Shown: positions 9,601 through 21,186, counted from the stretch's first letter. The stretch is DNA of 64,000 nucleotides from Scytolyngbya sp. HA4215-MV1 (GCA_019359045.1 JAHHIA010000001.1:744001-808000), one strand, 5' to 3'. The notes: generated from the sequence alone by a model not told the origin. Translations and numbers: made by a program.

Positions 9601-12600
9601 GTGAGGGATTTGGTGGTTTTGGAACCAGTACATATCCAGCTTGGAAGGACAACGCTTATTGTTTCAATCCCTGTGAGGGATTTGGTGGTTTTGGAACGGA
9701 ATCAGGAGTCAAAGCCAGGGAGAGAAAATAACGTTTCAATCCCTGTGAGGGATTTGGTGGTTTTGGAACATAATTCCAAAAAGCAATTGTATAGAGCAAC
9801 TTATGTTTCAATCCCTGTGAGGGATTTGGTGGTTTTGGAACTGCGCTTGCCTCTACCCTGGCTCTCCCCAATCCAGTTTCAATCCCTGTGAGGGATTTGG
9901 TGGTTTTGGAACTTTTGACGGTGAGCAGAGTGACTTGGTGGGATACGAGTTTCAATCCCTGTGAGGGATTTGGTGGTTTTGGAACTAGTGATTGGCATCC
10001 TTCACCGTGGATCTCTAGAGGTTTCAATCCCTGTGAGGGATTTGGTGGTTTTGGAACACACGAACCCTCAGAGTAGCTTCAATGCCCATAAAGTTTCAAT
10101 CCCTGTGAGGGATTTGGTGGTTTTGGAACATCTACCGACCGCTACACCAGAAAACCTCAGAACTGTTTCAATCCCTGTGAGGGATTTGGTGGTTTTGGAA
10201 CGGCTCTGTAGCAGGCGGTGACTATATCCCGGTTGTGTTTCAATCCCTGTGAGGGATTTGGTGGTTTTGGAACCTGGAAGAAGCGGCTAACGCGATCCGC
10301 CATTATGTGTTTCAATCCCTGTGAGGGATTTGGTGGTTTTGGAACCCTGAGTACTCAAGCAATCCGGTAGGGTTTGCTCATGTTTCAATCCCTGTGAGGG
10401 ATTTGGTGGTTTTGGAACCTTCTATCAAAGTATTGGTTAGTTTGTAATTCTGCTAGTTTCAATCCCTGTGAGGGATTTGGTGGTTTTGGAACATCCGCTA
10501 CAAAGTTGATCGCGCCATTGGCAAAATGTTTCAATCCCTGTGAGGGATTTGGTGGTTTTGGAACCGAACACAGGTGTATTGTGGATCGATCTACTGGTAA
10601 GTTTCAATCCCTGTGAGGGATTTGGTGGTTTTGGAACTTTTGTTTTAAGGATGGTAAGGAGATCAGTCCAAAGTTTCAATCCCTGTGAGGGATTTGGTGG
10701 TTTTGGAACGCCTCAAACTCTGCTCTAGCCGTCTCAATGTCAGCAGTTTCAATCCCTGTGAGGGATTTGGTGGTTTTGGAACACCTGCGCCTGAATTTAA
10801 GGCGCGATTGGATGGTATTGTTTCAATCCCTGTGAGGGATTTGGTGGTTTTGGAACGTCTTGACAGCGACCATGCGGGTATCCAAGCGGCGGGTTTCAAT
10901 CCCTGTGAGGGATTTGGTGGTTTTGGAACATCTCCTGTATTTCTCGCTCCGTTACTCTTATGATGTTTCAATCCCTGTGAGGGATTTGGTGGTTTTGGAA
11001 CGTCCGGATCAGTAATGAGCCTTTTGGTGATCAGCCTGTTTCAATCCCTGTGAGGGATTTGGTGGTTTTGGAACCACTCAGCAGCCTATGGACAGTACAC
11101 TAACCAGGCCCGTTTCAATCCCTGTGAGGGATTTGGTGGTTTTGGAACTCCCTTAGCATCAGAGTAAGCAGCTAAGAACATTGCGTTTCAATCCCTGTGA
11201 GGGATTTGGTGGTTTTGGAACTCAGGGGTCTTATTATCCGTGGGGTCTGCCATAGGGTTTCAATCCCTGTGAGGGATTTGGTGGTTTTGGAACGTGAACC
11301 GGGGTTTAACAATTACGCTGAAATGGTCAGTTTCAATCCCTGTGAGGGATTTGGTGGTTTTGGAACGAGCATTGATCAGGCAATATCTCCATTCGCACAA
11401 CGGTTTCAATCCCTGTGAGGGATTTGGTGGTTTTGGAACCATATTGTTCGCATCCAAACTAGAAGTGTTAAGGATGTTTCAATCCCTGTGAGGGATTTGG
11501 TGGTTTTGGAACCACCCGATCCGGTAGGCGCAAATCCTTTATGTTTAGTTTCAATCCCTGTGAGGGATTTGGTGGTTTTGGAACGCAGTTCTTCATGTCG
11601 TTCACCCAGAGTGTCACCTGTTTCAATCCCTGTGAGGGATTTGGTGGTTTTGGAACTTGGAATGGGGTTTCCAACCATTTAATAAAGTAGAGGGTTTCAA
11701 TCCCTGTGAGGGATTTGGTGGTTTTGGAACCAGTTTGTATTAATACAAAATAAATTTGTATTATGTTTCAATCCCTGTGAGGGATTTGGTGGTTTTGGAA
11801 CCCTTTTCGTAGATTATTGAAGCCCTGACTTCACGCACGTTTGTTTCAATCCCTGTGAGGGATTTGGTGGTTTTGGAACTTCGATCGCCCTTTCCAGTAA
11901 CACTCGATCGACCCTGTTTCAATCCCTGTGAGGGATTTGGTGGTTTTGGAACTCCCCCTAAAAGCAGTCCCCGCCCTATTTGCAAGGAGTTTCAATCCCT
12001 GTGAGGGATTTGGTGGTTTTGGAACCAGGAACACTAGCGATAGTGGCAGCAGCAACAGCAGTTTCAATCCCTGTGAGGGATTTGGTGGTTTTGGAACCAT
12101 ATTACCGGGATTCTGGCAGCCGGAGGGAACAGTTTCAATCCCTGTGAGGGATTTGGTGGTTTTGGAACCCAAATTTTTCCTCACAAGCAGCAGCACAGCG
12201 ACGGTTTCAATCCCTGTGAGGGATTTGGTGGTTTTGGAACTTGCCATTCAGGAAGCTGCCAGTGTGGCTCCTGAAGTTTCAATCCCTGTGAGGGATTTGG
12301 TGGTTTTGGAACGATTACAAGCACTACTGGATCGGCAAGAGTCAGGAGTTTCAATCCCTGTAAGGGATTTGGTGGTTTTGGAACTTTGCCGGAGGGCTGT
12401 AAACTAAGGTTGGAGTTTTGTTTCAATCCCTGTGAGGGATTTGGTGGTTTTGGAACAAGATGTAGCGCCCGTAATGGCAGGGGCGATCGTTGTTTCAATC
12501 CCTGTGAGGGATTTGGTGGTTTTGGAACGTTTTTCGCCATCAAAACAACGATCGCCCTTATTGGTTTCAATCCCTGTGAGGGATTTGGTGGTTTTGGAAC

Positions 12601-15600
12601 GATTTAGAAACTTACGCCAGCAATGGTAGTGCTCTTGTTTCAATCCCTGTGAGGGATTTGGTGGTTTTGGAACGCTTTTAAGGATGGACGCCATGTTGAA
12701 AGCTTCATGTTTCAATCCCTGTGAGGGATTTGGTGGTTTTGGAACTTACTGGCAGTCAGGGTCACGTCATATCCTAGCTGTGTTTCAATCCCTGTGAGGG
12801 ATTTGGTGGTTTTGGAACCAACATGTCAACCTTGATCGCCTATTGCCTTAAGGTTTCAATCCCTGTGAGGGATTTGGTGGTTTTGGAACCGAAGCAATTC
12901 ACGATCCTGAGGTGCTTAAGCAAGGTTTCAATCCCTGTGAGGGATTTGGTGGTTTTGGAACCAACGGGCGGCGTATTCATGGTGAACGGGTAGATGGTTT
13001 CAATCCCTGTGAGGGATTTGGTGGTTTTGGAACGAACTAACTGCTGCCAATGTTTCGACCATTTTGGGTTTCAATCCCTGTGAGGGATTTGGTGGTTTTG
13101 GAACGGAAGTACTTACAACTGAAATAGTTGAAGCTTTTGTTTCAATCCCTGTGAGGGATTTGGTGGTTTTGGAACGCGGCAACTCTAGAGAAAAATACGT
13201 GTTTCTCATGGGTTTCAATCCCTGTGAGGGATTTGGTGGTTTTGGAACAAGAAAGAAGAAAAATTTGTCAGCGGTTGTATGCTGTTTCAATCCCTGTGAG
13301 GGATTTGGTGGTTTTGGAACATTAACCGACTTCCAAGTCATTTCTTTCATCAGGAGTTTCAATCCCTGTGAGGGATTTGGTGGTTTTGGAACCTGGGTTT
13401 GGAGGTTGTTCTTCCTCTTCCCGTCCTGCGTTTCAATCCCTGTGAGGGATTTGGTGGTTTTGGAACGAATGTCGATAAGTTGGCAAAAGCGCAGATTCAC
13501 GTTTCAATCCCTGTGAGGGATTTGGTGGTTTTGGAACACGCTACCCGGAGGTTCACGATATTGCCAATCAGTGTTTCAATCCCTGTGAGGGATTTGGTGG
13601 TTTTGGAACTTCTCCCAGAACATGCTCAGGGTTAGCGGTGAAGTGTTTCAATCCCTGTGAGGGATTTGGTGGTTTTGGAACATCGCTCAGATGAGTAGGA
13701 AGGCACAGGCTCAGGGTTTCAATCCCTGTGAGGGATTTGGTGGTTTTGGAACCGTCGCATGGCTGACATTTCCGATCAGTGGAAAACGTTTCAATCCCTG
13801 TGAGGGATTTGGTGGTTTTGGAACCGTATTCAAAAAAGTTTTTGTGCCGTCAGCCGATCAGTTTCAATCCCTGTGAGGGATTTGGTGGTTTTGGAACATT
13901 CGATACCTAAAGGCGTTTTGGCAATAATCTCGTTTCAATCCCTGTGAGGGATTTGGTGGTTTTGGAACCTTGCCGCGTGAAACAAGTTGTTATCTTCAGT
14001 CTGTTTCAATCCCTGTGAGGGATTTGGTGGTTTTGGAACACCCTCAAACGTTAGCCGAAATTATCGAGAATGTGTTTCAATCCCTGTGAGGGATTTGGTG
14101 GTTTTGGAACCTCAGATTCAATATAAGGAGTACCCTAAAATGCGTTTCAATCCCTGTGAGGGATTTGGTGGTTTTGGAACTCATCGGCAATATTTGTCAC
14201 AAGTGACATTAATGGTTTCAATCCCTGTGAGGGATTTGGTGGTTTTGGAACAAGCAAGCAGTAGAAATATTGAGATCTAATGATGCGTTTCAATCCCTGT
14301 GAGGGATTTGGTGGTTTTGGAACCTCATGAAACATCTTTTCAATTAGCTCGATTGTAAGTTTCAATCCCTGTGAGGGATTTGGTGGTTTTGGAACCCTCG
14401 GAACCTCAATGAACGTGAGGGGCACTGGATGTTTCAATCCCTGTGAGGGATTTGGTGGTTTTGGAACCAGGTAACAAGTTCAGAAACCACAGAAGCTCTG
14501 GTTTCAATCCCTGTGAGGGATTTGGTGGTTTTGGAACAGCTTTGTAAGCTCTGCTGTAGCCGTGTCTTTACCGTTTCAATCCCTGTGAGGGATTTGGTGG
14601 TTTTGGAACTAGCGGGTCTCAAAGCCATCATCATGCTTTAGGTAGTTTCAATCCCTGTGAGGGATTTGGTGGTTTTGGAACTCCCTGATCCAGGCTGGCA
14701 AGCCCTTATTTTTTCCAGTTTCAATCCCTGTGAGGGATTTGGTGGTTTTGGAACTGGTTTGAGTTTGGGTGATACCACCTCCACCGCCCGTTTCAATCCC
14801 TGTGAGGGATTTGGTGGTTTTGGAACTTTATTTCGTCGTCGGTTGCTAGCAGTGTTCCTTTGTTTCAATCCCTGTGAGGGATTTGGTGGTTTTGGAACTC
14901 CTGGCACCCCTGCCGATCTCCAAATTGATGAATTCTGTGAGGGATTTGGTGGTTTTGGAACTTTATTTCGTCGTCGGTTGCTAGCAGTGTTCCTTTGTTT
15001 CAATCCCTGTGAGGGATTTGGTGGTTTTGGAACTCGGCATTCTGAATTCTGCACACCCTGAGAATCGGTTTCAATCCCTGTGAGGGATTTGGTGGTTTTG
15101 GAACTTCTGTCCTAAATAATGGGTAGTTCCCATCTCTTTAGTTTCAATCCCTGTGAGGGATTTGGTGGTTTTGGAACTTCACACTCCAAAAGCCACGATT
15201 GTCCGAGTTAGCGTTTCAATCCCTGTGAGGGATTTGGTGGTTTTGGAACCAATCTCACCATTACGCACCTGACTGCACACATCCAAGTTTCAATCCCTGT
15301 GAGGGATTTGGTGGTTTTGGAACAAAGCTGCGTCTAGTGATTGCCCTGATAACTTTTCGTTTCAATCCCTGTGAGGGATTTGGTGGTTTTGGAACCTGCG
15401 GAGATGGCAAATGATCGATGCTCCTGAAATGTTTCAATCCCTGTGAGGGATTTGGTGGTTTTGGAACGGGATTCTCCGCGTTCTAAGCCGGAAAAAGATG
15501 ATGTTTCAATCCCTGTGAGGGATTTGGTGGTTTTGGAACCCCTCAATTAAAGGTAGATGGCAGGAAAGGAAGTTTCAATCCCTGTGAGGGATTTGGTGGT

Positions 15601-18600
15601 TTTGGAACCCGACACAGACTCAAAAAGCTCTAAGCGCTCTGAGTTTCAATCCCTGTGAGGGATTTGGTGGTTTTGGAACACCTCTAAATACTATCAGCCT
15701 GTTAACAGGCAAGTCGTTTCAATCCCTGTGAGGGATTTGGTGGTTTTGGAACTTCAGACGATTGCAAATGATGCCTCTGCAATATGCGTTTCAATCCCTG
15801 TGAGGGATTTGGTGGTTTTGGAACGTCGCGAACGGAAAAGGCGAACCCACAGACATATTGTTTCAATCCCTGTGAGGGATTTGGTGGTTTTGGAACCGGT
15901 GCTGTTCGCTTGATTGCTTGTTGGATTGGTGTTTCAATCCCTGTGAGGGATTTGGTGGTTTTGGAACGTTAAATCTGGATAAAGGTATTCCAAAACTGAT
16001 GATGTTTCAATCCCTGTGAGGGATTTGGTGGTTTTGGAACAAGAAAGCGGGAAAGGGAAAGGCTTGTATTGCCCTGTTTCAATCCCTGTGAGGGATTTGG
16101 TGGTTTTGGAACGCGTCTACATCAATTGTGTGGATTTGCAATTGCGATGTTTCAATCCCTGTGAGGGATTTGGTGGTTTTGGAACATGGTTATGGCTTTG
16201 CCATTTACCATCTTCATCTTGTTTCAATCCCTGTGAGGGATTTGGTGGTTTTGGAACGTACTACCTACTTGCAATTCCAATGTCTCAGGTTGGTTTCAAT
16301 CCCTGTGAGGGATTTGGTGGTTTTGGAACCTCGTGCCCGCGACCGTTTTAGGAGAGAGCGCCAGCTTGTTTCAATCCCTGTGAGGGATTTGGTGGTTTTG
16401 GAACTAGCTATTACTTCAGCACGATCATATCCATCTAATGTTTCAATCCCTGTGAGGGATTTGGTGGTTTTGGAACCAGCGATTCAGATTCAATCGATGG
16501 CTACCTTGATGTTTCAATCCCTGTGAGGGATTTGGTGGTTTTGGAACTATTCCCCGATGTGCCTAGAAATCCAAGATGCATGTTTCAATCCCTGTGAGGG
16601 ATTTGGTGGTTTTGGAACCTCTACTCCTAATTCTTTCTCAATGTTGCGAATAGGTTTCAATCCCTGTGAGGGATTTGGTGGTTTTGGAACTCATTACCTC
16701 GGTTAACATGATGTCTTGTAATATGTTTCAATCCCTGTGAGGGATTTGGTGGTTTTGGAACGCATAACCCGCACCATAGTCATCAATAATCAATGTTTCA
16801 ATCCCTGTGAGGGATTTGGTGGTTTTGGAACTAATCTGTCCGACCCTTTTAGGTGCTTCGTTTTTGGTTTCAATCCCTGTGAGGGATTTGGTGGTTTTGG
16901 AACCAGGGAGACAACCTCAGTATACGAATAACTATTGGTTTCAATCCCTGTGAGGGATTTGGTGGTTTTGGAACTGAATACTGGCTGAGTAATGCTCAGT
17001 TCCAGCAAGTTTCAATCCCTGTGAGGGATTTGGTGGTTTTGGAACATCCGGATCACTCTGGACTATCTATTGTCTAAGGGTGTTTCAATCCCTGTGAGGG
17101 ATTTGGTGGTTTTGGAACCTACCTCAATGATGGTAGGTCTTAGCACTGGCATTACGTTTCAATCCCTGTGAGGGATTTGGTGGTTTTGGAACCTCGCAAA
17201 TGGCGCGCAGCATCTTTATACATTAAGTTTCAATCCCTGTGAGGGATTTGGTGGTTTTGGAACTCCTGAAGCGATCGCGAGCGCGATCCTCAATATCACG
17301 TTTCAATCCCTGTGAGGGATTTGGTGGTTTTGGAACGTATTACCGTGATAATTGATATCACCCTTTTCTTTTGTTTCAATCCCTGTGAGGGATTTGGTGG
17401 TTTTGGAACCACCTAGAATGCTCAAAGAGTGACGTAATCCGAAGTTTCAATCCCTGTGAGGGATTTGGTGGTTTTGGAACCTTTATTTTTTTTACTAAAC
17501 CCCCTTTGGCTACAGATGTTTCAATCCCTGTGAGGGATTTGGTGGTTTTGGAACAAGTAAGCAGACATTTCTTTGGTAGCCAAAACTAAGTTTCAATCCC
17601 TGTGAGGGATTTGGTGGTTTTGGAACGCATTGTCCATAGCTAAATCACTCCCAATTCTTCCGTTTCAATCCCTGTGAGGGATTTGGTGGTTTTGGAACTG
17701 CAAAGGCGTATTCGATCTATGAATGAATCTACAAGTTTCAATCCCTGTGAGGGATTTGGTGGTTTTGGAACCTTGAGAAGAGGCTTAAAGAGTCGCTTGA
17801 GGATTTAGGTTTCAATCCCTGTGAGGGATTTGGTGGTTTTGGAACTCCTTGCAGGCAAGCTCAGTAAAGCTCAAATTCTTGTTTCAATCCCTGTGAGGGA
17901 TTTGGTGGTTTTGGAACGCTTCTCACTTGCAAGCACTAGTCAAAGAGTTTGTAGTTTCAATCCCTGTGAGGGATTTGGTGGTTTTGGAACGGAAATTGAA
18001 CCTTGCCAGTATCCCTGTCTGTACCATGTTTCAATCCCTGTGAGGGATTTGGTGGTTTTGGAACATTGAGACGTAGAAAAAGAAGTCATACTTTAATCCT
18101 TGTTTCAATCCCTGTGAGGGATTTGGTGGTTTTGGAACGCTAGCGCCCGGCGGGTTGTACGTCTACGTGACAGCGAGAGGTTACGTTTCAATCCCTGTGA
18201 GGGATTTGGTGGTTTTGGAACCTGTATTCCAGTTCAAAATCGCACGGGTCCCCTGTTTCAATCCCTGTGAGGGATTTGGTGGTTTTGGAACTATTTAGCA
18301 CTGGTATCAGTACTCAGATTGCTATTAAGTTTCAATCCCTGTGAGGGATTTGGTGGTTTTGGAACGTGTAAACGTAAAGTTTGAAACGTCAAAAGAAACA
18401 AGTTTCAATCCCTGTGAGGGATTTGGTGGTTTTGGAACCAATACAAGCCAATGCCACAGGATGATACGCTCTAGTTTCAATCCCTGTGAGGGATTTGGTG
18501 GTTTTGGAACTGGGAAGGTTCTGATCCATAAACCAATCAAACCCGTTTCAATCCCTGTGAGGGATTTGGTGGTTTTGGAACTTTTACCAGTTGAAAGAGA

Positions 18601-19592
18601 AATACAAAAAAGTGTGTTTCAATCCCTGTGAGGGATTTGGTGGTTTTGGAACCTTGGAACGCTCAACAGCTACCTGAAACTCGGTTTGTTTCAATCCCTG
18701 TGAGGGATTTGGTGGTTTTGGAACCGCAAGCTGAGTTGCAGGAAGCGCGTAACGATTCGTTTCAATCCCTGTGAGGGATTTGGTGGTTTTGGAACTACTT
18801 TCTGGATGACGATGACTTTGATTTAGTAGAGTTTCAATCCCTGTGAGGGATTTGGTGGTTTTGGAACCCCACAGTGGCAGAAGCACTCAGAGAATGTCCT
18901 AAAGTTTCAATCCCTGTGAGGGATTTGGTGGTTTTGGAACCCGTGCCCTGCTCGTACTCCCTCCACTGCTGACGGGACGTTTCAATCCCTGTGAGGGATT
19001 TGGTGGTTTTGGAACTCATCTCCCCTCCAAATATTTGATGATTTAATCTTGTTTCAATCCCTGTGAGGGATTTGGTGGTTTTGGAACTTTTCAGAGGCAT
19101 GGTTATACATGGCTGGCAGCAAGTTTCAATCCCTGTGAGGGATTTGGTGGTTTTGGAACGTTTATAGGAAGCTGTCGAAGCGGATCAGAAAAGAAGTTTC
19201 AATCCCTGTGAGGGATTTGGTGGTTTTGGAACCAATAGAGTGATGCGGTTCAATTAAAACGTCGCAAGGTTTCAATCCCTGTGAGGGATTTGGTGGTTTT
19301 GGAACGAGCACAGGCAGCATCAAGTAATCAAAGCCTAGAGTTTCAATCCCTGTGAGGGATTTGGTGGTTTTGGAACTTTTCTGATGACATACAACTCAGA
19401 CTATGTACAAAGTTTCAATCCCTGTGAGGGATTTGGTGGTTTTGGAACAGTTGGCAATGTCGTTGTAGTTATCAGGCCCGATGGGTTTCAATCCCTGTGA
19501 GGGATTTGGTGGTTTTGGAACTTGGCTGATCTTGCTTGCCTGCCAGGGCTGCAATGTTTCAATCCCTGTGAGGGATTTGGTGGTTTTGGAAC
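3664..19592 (-). CRISPR. giant CRISPR array, about 220 repeats, subtype I-D associated
   Basis: The repeat is 37 bases. Read on the - strand it begins GTTCCAAAACC and ends AGGGATTGAAAC, with a 7-bp stem AATCCCT/AGGGATT around a 3-base loop just before the ATTGAAAC handle that Cas6 would leave. By hand count there are about 220 repeat copies and 219 spacers, mostly 34-37 bases. Nearly all repeats are identical. Exceptions are the decayed copy at the left end (3664-3700, only the last 29 bases intact), one-base variants starting at 4247 and 12348, and a copy truncated to 27 bases at 14935-14961. Spacers of unusual length occur at 6741-6792 (52), 9092-9152 (61) and 18139-18184 (46). The decayed left end, the leader at the right end and the handle all indicate leftward transcription, co-directional with the cas operon, so the newest spacers are at the right. 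Confidence 0.99.
14827..14996. repeat. duplicated spacer flanking a truncated CRISPR repeat
   Basis: The 35-base spacer at 14827-14861 recurs identically at 14962-14996. Between them lie one complete repeat, another spacer, and a repeat that has lost its first 10 bases (14935-14961). The preceding sequence runs straight into CTGTGAGGG. This is best read as a local duplication with an imprecise junction inside the array. Confidence 0.9.
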
Positions 19593-19842
19593 GGCGGGCT
19601 TCTGAAAGCACGACTATATGCAGTTTTCAAGGTGCAATTGCGCGAACTAGCCAGATTATAGCATTCACACAACTTAGCGATCGGCAATCCAATTCGGCAT
19701 TTTAAGCCCCACCCCATACTCATCAAACATTTGAGAGATTGCGCGGATCGAATTTGTTCCAAAATCGACCCTATCCCTTTGCCATCAAGAGATTTCGCAG
19801 CCAAAATTGGAGATTGTGCCTCAACACCCACCCATCCGCGCA
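19593..19842 (-). promoter_or_regulatory. CRISPR leader with candidate extended -10 promoter
   Basis: This 250-base gap between the first (newest) repeat and the end of cas2 holds no credible gene and is where the array leader should be. On the - strand it contains TGCTATAAT, an extended -10 element (TATAAT read from 19660 to 19655, TG two bases upstream). A start near 19648 would give about 55 bases of leader RNA before the first repeat. No good -35 box is seen, which is usual for extended -10 promoters. The leader-repeat junction on the - strand reads CAGAAGCCCGCC then the repeat. Confidence 0.7.
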
Positions 19843-20115
19843 TCATACGAAAAAGATCGAATCATCCCGCACCTGTTCACCACCAATGCGCTCAATTTTG
19901 GCATGACAACATGCACACAAAAAATAGAAACGAATGCTGTCCTGCTCCGGCTTGATCAGTTTGCTGAGACGCGATCGCAGCTTGGCATATTGAGTATCCG
20001 TTAGTTCACACTCAAAAACACTGTATTGCATCCACTGACCATAGGACTTCAGAATCTTATGAATCTTGGTACGACGTTTGTCTTCGGAAATGTCGTAGGA
20101 GATGGCGATGTGCAT
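19843..20115 (-). CDS. cas2: Cas2, spacer-integration partner of Cas1
   Basis: Cas2 dimers bridge two Cas1 dimers in the spacer-acquisition integrase. The 90-residue product starts MHIAISYDIS, the first beta strand with the conserved YD aspartate. It continues with RRTKIHKILKSYG and YSVFECEL, all typical of the ferredoxin-fold family. An in-frame ATG 36 bases upstream (20151) would add 12 residues. The inner ATG is chosen because the family normally starts directly at this first strand. The longer start lies only four bases after the cas1 stop, so translational coupling could favour it. It is the last gene of the operon, followed by the array leader. Confidence 0.92.
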   Translation of the reverse strand: MHIAISYDISEDKRRTKIHKILKSYGQWMQYSVFECELTDTQYAKLRSRLSKLIKPEQDSIRFYFLCACCHAKIERIGGEQVRDDSIFFV

Positions 20116-20155
20116 GGGGAGACGGGTAAAGTTTTTGATGCATCGACTCATCGAC

Positions 20156-21178
20156 TCATTTCAACACTAACGGTGGATACTGTTCCGTTTCCCCCATTAG
20201 GTACTTTGCCAAGAGCCTGGATTGGATCTCAAACGCTTCCTGGTATGTGCATTGTTTGCCCATGACCGGGTGCTTAAACCGAGACTGTTTTTTTTGTTCA
20301 TACAAACGAAGAAACGTACGTCTGCCTTCATCCGATAGCGATACTGCTTGACTTAAAGGTTCCACGGTGAAATCAGCAGGAGTGAGCGATCGCCGATTGA
20401 TTGCCGCCAACACCACCGCATCCACCACTAGGGGACGGAATTCCTCCATCACATCCAATGCCAGAGAAGGACGACCATAGCGTTCGGTGTGCAAATAACC
20501 CAGATATGGATCAAAGCCAACAATGTTGATAGCACTTTCGATATCGTGCCGCAATAGCGAATAACCAAAGCTCAGTAGCGAATTGATGGGATCGGTGGGT
20601 GGTCGTCTCTGGCGCGTGGTAAAGGAAAACTCTTCAGCTCGGATGAGTTGTTGGAAACACCCAAAGTACGCCGCACTCCCTGCACCTTCTAATCCTCGCA
20701 GAGACTCAATCTTGTCTGTGGTATTGATGGGATGAATGGCTTGCTCCAGACGAGTGATACCCTGAACCAGCTTAGATAACGACTCCGAATTTTGATCCGT
20801 AGTTTCTCGTTGCACCCGCATCAGTGTATGGCGATAGTTTTTGAGCTTACCCCGAATAAACCCTCTGACCACATGCAAGGCTTGGGGTGATTCGCCGATC
20901 GCTCGCCATTGTGCCGATCGGACAAAAATATTTTTGGTTAGGGGTGGCTCCAGACGTCCTAGAAACCGCCCGGTCCCCGTGAGAAAGCTGAGCGGAATTT
21001 TACGCTCCAATAGCTCAATTAAGGCAGCAGGAGAAATTGTGGCGCGTCCTAAAACGACGACTCCATCCACCTTAATCATCGGGACATCCAGTAAGGTTTG
21101 TTTGTTTGCCCGCACCTGAAGTCGTTCGTCGATTTTGCCAATAAAAGCGTTGTCTTGAGTAATGTAGAGGGTACCCAT
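20156..21178 (-). CDS. cas1: Cas1, CRISPR integrase
   Basis: Cas1 is the metal-dependent integrase that inserts new spacers at the leader end. From the ATG at 21178 the protein is 339 residues, the usual length, and begins MGTLYITQDNAFIGK. The catalytic set is visible: E164 in GLEGAGSAAYFG, H230 in LHTERYGRPSLA, and D242/E245 in LDVMEEFRP. The upstream open frame adds 23 proline/leucine-rich residues that are simply the translation of a 16-base tandem repeat, so that longer start is rejected. The gene is downstream of cas4 and four bases from the longer cas2 start, consistent with one adaptation sub-operon. Confidence 0.97.
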   Translation of the reverse strand: MGTLYITQDNAFIGKIDERLQVRANKQTLLDVPMIKVDGVVVLGRATISPAALIELLERKIPLSFLTGTGRFLGRLEPPLTKNIFVRSAQWRAIGESPQALHVVRGFIRGKLKNYRHTLMRVQRETTDQNSESLSKLVQGITRLEQAIHPINTTDKIESLRGLEGAGSAAYFGCFQQLIRAEEFSFTTRQRRPPTDPINSLLSFGYSLLRHDIESAINIVGFDPYLGYLHTERYGRPSLALDVMEEFRPLVVDAVVLAAINRRSLTPADFTVEPLSQAVSLSDEGRRTFLRLYEQKKQSRFKHPVMGKQCTYQEAFEIQSRLLAKYLMGETEQYPPLVLK

Positions 21179-21186
21179 AGGAGTGG

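Noticed and set aside
3664-19592. Rightward (+ strand) transcription of the array.
   Set aside because: The decayed repeat is at the left end, the leader-like gap with a promoter is at the right beside cas2, and the - strand repeat end gives the standard ATTGAAAC handle.
3645-19611. Dozens of open frames through the array on both strands encoding phrases such as VSIPVRDLVVLE, FNPCEGFGGFGT, SKTTKSLTGIE and VPKPPNPSQGLK.
   Set aside because: They are translations of the CRISPR repeat in its different frames; the 37-base repeat plus about 35-base spacers often keeps frames open. No start signals or family match.
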